NCBI RefSeq assembly: GCF_014773395.1
Contig: NZ_JACXAF010000008.1
Location: 62,001 to 126,000 of the forward strand
Source: Neiella litorisoli
GTDB taxonomy: Bacteria; Pseudomonadota; Gammaproteobacteria; Enterobacterales; Neiellaceae
Reading direction: 5' to 3'
Length of the DNA stretch: 64,000 nucleotides
Position 1 is the stretch's first letter, and every line of letters begins with the position of its first letter. Below, in pieces: positions 59,178-64,000 of this stretch. Made by a program: the position numbers and the translations under genes. A model generated the notes under the pieces. That model made no database searches and was not told where the DNA came from. It saw only the letters and a program-made list of their open reading frames with translations.

Positions 59178-60368
59178 TTATGACAACCGATGTTTAAAGT
59201 CTGGGTAGCCAAATTCTCGCACCACGCGAAGCGCATCGGTTTCAGAGTTCCACAGGGCAATCGCCGGTAAGCCAATGCCATTGAAGGTCGATGTTTTGAC
59301 CATGGTGTAATGACTCATGTCATCAAACATCAAACGCTGCCCCACTTGCAGTGGCTTATCAAAACTGTAATCACCCATGACATCACCGGCTAAACAGGTT
59401 TGGCCGCCGAGTCGATAATCGTGGGCCTTCTGTCCCCGCTCGCCCGCTTGCCAGATCTCCGCGCGGTATGGCATTTCTAAGGTATCGGGCATATGACAGG
59501 TCGCCGAGGTATCAAGGATCGCCAAATCCATTTGATTGTGAGTGAGATCCAGCACTTCTGACACCAGCACGCCAGAGCGAATGGCAATGGCCTCGCCTGG
59601 CTCAAGATAAACCTGCACATCGTATTTGGCAGAAAAGGCTTTAATCCGCGCAATTAAGCCATCGACATCATAATCAGGGTGAGAAATGTGATGACCACCG
59701 CCGAAATTGACCCACTTCATTTGGCCAAGCAAATGACCGAATTGGCGCTCAACCGCAGCCAAGGTTCGGTCTAGGGGTGCAAAGCCTTGCTCACACAAAG
59801 TATGAAAATGCAGACCGCTGATGCCAGATAAATCTTGGCCGGAAAACTCTGCGAGCGGAATACCCAAACGAGAGCCAGCAGCGCAGGGATCATAAATCGG
59901 CGTGGCGCCTTCTGAATGCATTGGGTTGATCCGCAGGCCGAAATCTAACTCTGGGTTGTCTGCCAACGCAGCCTGAATTTGCGGCTGAAAGCGTTGCCAC
60001 TGAGCAAAAGAGTTAAACACCACGTGATTAGAAATTTGCAGAATTTCTGGCAAATCTTTGGCGGTAAAAGCAGCACTGAAGGTGTGTACTTCATGGCTAC
60101 CCTGTTGGCCGCCAAATTCTTCGTATCCGAGCTTGGCTTCATGCAAGCCGCTGGCGCAGGTACCCGACAGGTACTGTTTAACCAGTGGTGCCAGCGCGAA
60201 CATGGAGAACGCCTTGAGTGCCAACAACACTTTGGCACCGGACTCGTTTTGCACTCGGGCAAGAATCTTCAGGTTATGCTCAACGGCAACTTCATCAACC
60301 ACAAAACAGGGTGATGGCACGCGGTTAGGATCAAAGGAGTGGAAAGTTGTGGCGACCACATTGGTCAT
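59178..60368 (-). CDS. nspC: Carboxynorspermidine/carboxyspermidine decarboxylase
   Basis: PLP enzyme of the alanine-racemase fold that decarboxylates carboxy(nor)spermidine to norspermidine or spermidine. The 396-aa product has LALKAFSMF with the PLP Lys near residue 52, GLHFHTLCEQ near 200, NFGGGHHISHPDYD near 237, and LEPGEAI near 275. The catalytic Cys region TSATCHMPDTLEMPYR lies near 310. Length and motifs match Vibrio NspC. AAGG lies upstream of the ATG. It follows the dehydrogenase gene after a 305-nt gap. Confidence 0.95.
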   Translation of the reverse strand: MTNVVATTFHSFDPNRVPSPCFVVDEVAVEHNLKILARVQNESGAKVLLALKAFSMFALAPLVKQYLSGTCASGLHEAKLGYEEFGGQQGSHEVHTFSAAFTAKDLPEILQISNHVVFNSFAQWQRFQPQIQAALADNPELDFGLRINPMHSEGATPIYDPCAAGSRLGIPLAEFSGQDLSGISGLHFHTLCEQGFAPLDRTLAAVERQFGHLLGQMKWVNFGGGHHISHPDYDVDGLIARIKAFSAKYDVQVYLEPGEAIAIRSGVLVSEVLDLTHNQMDLAILDTSATCHMPDTLEMPYRAEIWQAGERGQKAHDYRLGGQTCLAGDVMGDYSFDKPLQVGQRLMFDDMSHYTMVKTSTFNGIGLPAIALWNSETDALRVVREFGYPDFKHRLS

Positions 60369-60673
60369 GATGAATTACCTTGAGTTTTTGCAAATGGCCA
60401 TAGCCAGACAAACTACATCATTGATTAGCAACAAGAGTATGCTGTTATTCAGCGGCGGCCAGTTAGTCGAGTTCGTTACTGAGGGCTGACTCGAGCCGGA
60501 GTACACACTGAGTCAGCAAGCTTCACAGCTGAAAATTCGCTCAATGGGAGCCAAGCGACAAGCCGCTGTATGAGACGCCGTAAAATCATCCCTGATGGCT
60601 CAGCTGCCGCATCCCTGCGGCAGATGCTCTGACAACTACTTATCCCTCAGCTCCCTTGGTCTGTTCCCTTCCG
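60369..60673. other. 305-nt gap with a GC hairpin
   Basis: Between nspC and the carboxynorspermidine dehydrogenase gene, both on the minus strand. It contains CTGCCGCA (60604-60611) / TGCGGCAG (60616-60623) around a 4-nt loop, without a U-tract. No gene is seen. Confidence 0.6.
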
Positions 60674-61882
60674 TTAAACCAAATCGAAACCTGGCTCTTC
60701 AATCACCTGCCATGGCAAACCATACTGGTTCAAATCCGCCATAAACGGATCTGGATCCAATTGCTCCATGTTCCACACACCGGCTTTCATCCACTTGCCT
60801 TCCAGCATCATTTTGGCGCCAATCATCGCTGGCACACCTGTGGTGTAGGAAATCGCTTGCGACTGTACTTCACCGTAGCAGTCTTGGTGATCTTTGATGT
60901 TGTATACGTAAACCGTGCGCTCTTTGCCGTCTTTTACGCCTTTGACCACACAACCAATACAGGTCTTGCCTTTAGTGCGTGGGCCAAGCGTTGACGGATC
61001 AGGCAGCAGCTGTTTGAGGAACTGAATTGGCACAATTTCAGTACCATTGAAGTTCACTGGCTCAATGCCGGTCATGCCAACGTTACCCAAAACTTCTAAG
61101 TGCTTGAGGTAGCTGTCACCGAAGCTCATCCAGAATTGCGCTTTATTCAGAGTTGGGTAGTGCTTGGTCAGCGACTCCAACTCTTCGTGATACATACGGT
61201 AAATGTTGTAAGTACCGACACCATCTGGGCAGGTGAACTCTTGCTTAAGCGACATGGCTGGTGTTTCGACGAACTCGCCGCTCTCCCAGTGACGGCATTC
61301 AGCGGTCACTTCGCGGATGTTGATTTCCGGGTTGAAGTTTGTGGCGAATGGGTAGCCGTGGTCGCCACCATTGACGTCAATGATATCCAGCGTGTGAATT
61401 TCATCGAAGTAGTGTTTGGCTGCATAGGCGGTAAATACGTTGGTTGAACCCGGATCAAAGCCAGAGCCCAACAACGCCATCAAGCCTGCTTTTTCAAATT
61501 TTTCTTGATAAGCCCACTGCCACTTGTATTCGAATTTAGCGGTATCCAGCGGCTCGTAGTTGGCGGTATCCAAGTAGTGGGTGCCGGTCTCCAAACAAGC
61601 ATCCATGATGGTCAGATCTTGATAGGGCAAGGCCACATTGATCACCATAAATGGCTTCACTTGATTAATCAGCGCAACCAGCTCTGGCACGCAATCAGCA
61701 TCAACCTGAGCGGTTTCAATATCGCGGCCGTAATTAGCTTTCACTTGCTCAGCAATTGCTTTGCATTTCGACTCAGTACGGCTGGCCAGCACGATTTCAC
61801 TGAAAACTTCTGGCACTTGCGCGCATTTGTGGGTGACAACCTGGCCAACGCCGCCGGCACCAATAATTAATACTTTGGACAT
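60674..61882 (-). CDS. Carboxynorspermidine synthase (dehydrogenase), saccharopine-dehydrogenase family
   Basis: A 402-aa NADPH-dependent enzyme that condenses aspartate semialdehyde with a diamine (1,3-diaminopropane or putrescine) to form carboxynorspermidine or carboxyspermidine. LIIGAGGVGQVVTHKCA is the Rossmann loop, and LASRTESKC supports NADP binding. LETGTHYLDTANYEP, GFDPGSTNVFTAYA and NFNPEINIREVT are signatures of the Lys1-like CANSDH clade. It stands between speA and nspC, the typical order in marine gammaproteobacteria. asd, which makes its co-substrate, is also in this window. Confidence 0.93.
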   Translation of the reverse strand: MSKVLIIGAGGVGQVVTHKCAQVPEVFSEIVLASRTESKCKAIAEQVKANYGRDIETAQVDADCVPELVALINQVKPFMVINVALPYQDLTIMDACLETGTHYLDTANYEPLDTAKFEYKWQWAYQEKFEKAGLMALLGSGFDPGSTNVFTAYAAKHYFDEIHTLDIIDVNGGDHGYPFATNFNPEINIREVTAECRHWESGEFVETPAMSLKQEFTCPDGVGTYNIYRMYHEELESLTKHYPTLNKAQFWMSFGDSYLKHLEVLGNVGMTGIEPVNFNGTEIVPIQFLKQLLPDPSTLGPRTKGKTCIGCVVKGVKDGKERTVYVYNIKDHQDCYGEVQSQAISYTTGVPAMIGAKMMLEGKWMKAGVWNMEQLDPDPFMADLNQYGLPWQVIEEPGFDLV

Positions 61883-61892
61883 GTCGGTATCC

Positions 61893-63818
61893 TTAATAGT
61901 GTTCTTCTTCGTAGTATGTGTAGCCTTGCATACTGGCGTTAAAGGCTTTCATCATTTGTTGCCGCTCACGGACCGTGATCCGCCCTTCCCTGACGGCGCG
62001 CTCCGCAGTTTTACGGTAACGCTCCAGCATTTCTTTTGGCTGGTATTCCACATAACTCAGTACATCGGCAATGGTATCGCCCTGAATTTCTTTAACAAAA
62101 TCATAGCTACCATCGCTGTTGAGGCGAACGCTCACAACGTGAGTATCACCAAACAAATTGTGCAAATCGCCCAGCGTTTCCTGATAGGCGCCAACTAAAA
62201 ACACCCCCAGATAATAGTCTTCACCACGCTTTAATTCATGCAGCGGCAAGGTGTTTTTAGCGCCGGTCCAAGGATCAATAAAGCGGTCAATCTTGCCATC
62301 GCAATCACAAGTAATATCGGCCAATACCGCTTGCCGAGTTGGTTCCTCATCCAAGCGATGAATTGGCATTACTGGGAATAATTGCTCAATCGCCCAGATA
62401 TCTGGCAGCGATTGAAACAGGCTAAAGTTGCCGTAATAAATATCAGCCAACGACTCACGCAGCCCTTCCATATCAGAAGGAACACGCGGCATTTGGTCGA
62501 CAATATCGGCGATCTTGTGAAGAATATCGAGGAACAGGTTTTCAGCAATTGAGCGCGTACGGAGATCGATTTGACCTCGTTTAAACAACTCCCGAATTTC
62601 CTGCCGGTGGAAGTGAGCATCGTTGAAACACTCCTGAACGCGTTGCGGTCTCAGGTAGGTCAAAATGTCACGCATGTGGCGCAACTGCTCGTGTTCGTTT
62701 TCCGTTGGCTCTGGCAGGTTAGTCGGCTCGAACGTGTTGACATCAAGAATGTTGAACAACAGCATTGACGCATACGCGACCGTGGCTCGGCCGGACTCAG
62801 TGACAATCGTTGGGTGAGCAATATCGTAGCGGTCCATGGTGGTTTTAATGCTATCGACAATATCTTCGCAATATTCTTCGAGCGTGTAGTTGCGGCTTTG
62901 GCCATCGGTCGAGCGAGCACCTGTGTAATCCACCGCCAAGCCGCCACCAAGGTCAATGTAGGACAGTGCCGCGCCTTCTTTGGTCAAGTCGGCATAGAAG
63001 CGGCAGGCTTCGACCACGCCAGAGCGAATTTCGCGGATATTAGGAATTTGCGATCCCAAGTGGCAGTGCAACAACTCGAGGCAATCAAGCATTTCGTGTT
63101 GCTTGAGTTGATCAACGACATCGATGAGCTGGGTGGTACTCAAGCCAAACACGCCACGGTCACCACTGGTGGTGTTCCAATGGCCACTAACCTGAGTGGT
63201 CATTTTGACCCGTACGCCGATCCGCGGGCGAATGCCAAGCGCCTGACTGCGCTCAATAATAATCGGCAGCTCAGAAGGTGTTTCTAACACAAAGAAGCAA
63301 TTAAAACCGATCTTGTTGGCATGCAAACCAAGCTCAACGAACTCCGCATCTTTGTAACCGTTACAGACAATCAAACTGCCAGGTTCTTCCAAAGTTGACA
63401 GCACCGCAATCATTTCGGCTTTGCTGCCCACTTCAAAGCCATGCTGGTAACGCGCACCAAACGCGGCAATTTCTTCAACCACCTGAGCCTGCTGGTTTAC
63501 TTTGATGGGAAACACGCCACGGTATTTGTTCTGATAGCCACATACCTTGATGGCACGAGCAAAGGCTTCGTTTAAACGAAACAGCTGGGCATCGAGAATG
63601 TTCTCGATTCGCAACAGCACTGGCATCGACATATCACGCTCAGCGATGCCCTGAACAATATCCATCAACGGCACTTCAGTATTGAGCGTTTTGGCTGTGA
63701 CAAAACCGTCTTTATCGTAACCAAAGTAATCATTGCCCCAACGTTCGAGGCTATACAGCTCAGCTGATTGTTCAGTGGTCCATGGGACCGACGAGTGCAG
63801 TTTCTCGTTACCTTCCAA
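61893..63818 (-). CDS. speA: Biosynthetic arginine decarboxylase
   Basis: PLP enzyme that converts arginine to agmatine. The 641-aa protein has the length of SpeA. YRGVFPIKVNQQAQVVEEIA holds the PLP Lys (near residue 105), RIGVRVKMTTQVSGHWNTT and LHCHLGSQIPNIREI follow, then YIDLGGGLAVDYTG and ESGRATVAYA. QECFNDAHFHRQ is typical of the arginine-specific enzymes. The start is a TTG with GGAGA 7 nt upstream; no in-frame ATG lies nearby. It is the first gene of the polyamine cluster and lies 10 nt before the carboxynorspermidine synthase gene. Confidence 0.95.
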   Translation of the reverse strand: MEGNEKLHSSVPWTTEQSAELYSLERWGNDYFGYDKDGFVTAKTLNTEVPLMDIVQGIAERDMSMPVLLRIENILDAQLFRLNEAFARAIKVCGYQNKYRGVFPIKVNQQAQVVEEIAAFGARYQHGFEVGSKAEMIAVLSTLEEPGSLIVCNGYKDAEFVELGLHANKIGFNCFFVLETPSELPIIIERSQALGIRPRIGVRVKMTTQVSGHWNTTSGDRGVFGLSTTQLIDVVDQLKQHEMLDCLELLHCHLGSQIPNIREIRSGVVEACRFYADLTKEGAALSYIDLGGGLAVDYTGARSTDGQSRNYTLEEYCEDIVDSIKTTMDRYDIAHPTIVTESGRATVAYASMLLFNILDVNTFEPTNLPEPTENEHEQLRHMRDILTYLRPQRVQECFNDAHFHRQEIRELFKRGQIDLRTRSIAENLFLDILHKIADIVDQMPRVPSDMEGLRESLADIYYGNFSLFQSLPDIWAIEQLFPVMPIHRLDEEPTRQAVLADITCDCDGKIDRFIDPWTGAKNTLPLHELKRGEDYYLGVFLVGAYQETLGDLHNLFGDTHVVSVRLNSDGSYDFVKEIQGDTIADVLSYVEYQPKEMLERYRKTAERAVREGRITVRERQQMMKAFNASMQGYTYYEEEHY

Positions 63819-64000
63819 CGCGTGATCTCCAGAGTATCCTTGCCACCAGCCAATGCTGGCAGTTCATTTTTTGGCCGTGCAATTTACCCCAAAAAAACCG
63901 TTGAATCCACAATAATTTATACTGTTAATTTTTACATTAAATTCATTGGGTTAACTGCTAATTTCGGGTTAACAAATGAAAATTAAAAATGATTGCGAGG

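Noticed and set aside
63976-64000. Start of a plus-strand gene at the right edge
   Set aside because: Only eight codons are visible and there is no ribosome-binding site.

Overview
The window reads as the chromosome of a gammaproteobacterium, probably marine: moderate GC, a SapC-family protein, a GlyGly-CTERM surface protein, the carboxynorspermidine route to triamines, and RT-Cas1 CRISPR genes of the kind known from Vibrio and Marinomonas. It splits into an accessory defence island (about 1-34.2 kb) and a mostly housekeeping part (34.2-64 kb) that carries smaller accessory inserts.

Island, left part (1-12.1 kb). A type I restriction-modification module (hsdM plus hsdS running off the left edge) lies downstream of a WYL regulator of the BrxR/CapW type with a dyad operator. 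A NYN-LOTUS protein and a membrane-anchored Mrr-type nuclease follow. Next comes a translationally coupled trio: a small HTH protein, a 437-aa protein, and an 861-aa protein with tyrosine-recombinase residues. With an AlpA-like gene beside it, this resembles the Gamma-Mobile-Trio class of mobile islands.

Island, right part (12.2-33.9 kb). This is one large type III-D-like CRISPR-Cas locus. The effector operon (cas10, cas7, csx10/cas5 with a probable Cas11 tail, double cas7, csx19-like, a 722-aa RAMP, cas6, then a membrane CARF protein) is a chain of 4-nt overlaps on the minus strand. A 14-repeat array and its leader follow. The adaptation operon is a PD-(D/E)XK-like protein, RT-cas1 and two cas2 genes. 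The locus carries four proteins predicted to sense cyclic oligoadenylate (a Card1-like nuclease, two related membrane CARF proteins, an NE0113-family CARF protein) plus the ring-nuclease candidate Csx16. About 260 bp past csx16 lies a 23-nt match to a tmRNA/tRNA 3' end followed by a terminator. I read it as the right attachment site of the island.

Right of the island. A hipBA toxin-antitoxin pair, a stand-alone muramidase-holin lysis pair, sapC, a GCS2-family ligase with an AstE-like hydrolase, and asd. A thyX gene paired with a membrane-anchored dCTP-deaminase-fold protein is probably an insert. A BlaI/BlaR1-type regulator-protease pair carries an extra secreted copy of the sensor domain and three BlaI-type operators. 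Then come a 5'-nucleotidase lipoprotein, a five-gene corrinoid methyltransferase operon (UroD-type methyltransferase, corrinoid protein, MtaA-like protein with thioredoxin-like tail, CobW-type GTPase, reactivation protein), a crotonase, and a polyamine cluster: SpeA and SpeB make putrescine via agmatine, and a carboxynorspermidine dehydrogenase and NspC convert diamines to (nor)spermidine.

All assignments are from reading the sequence. No database search was run.
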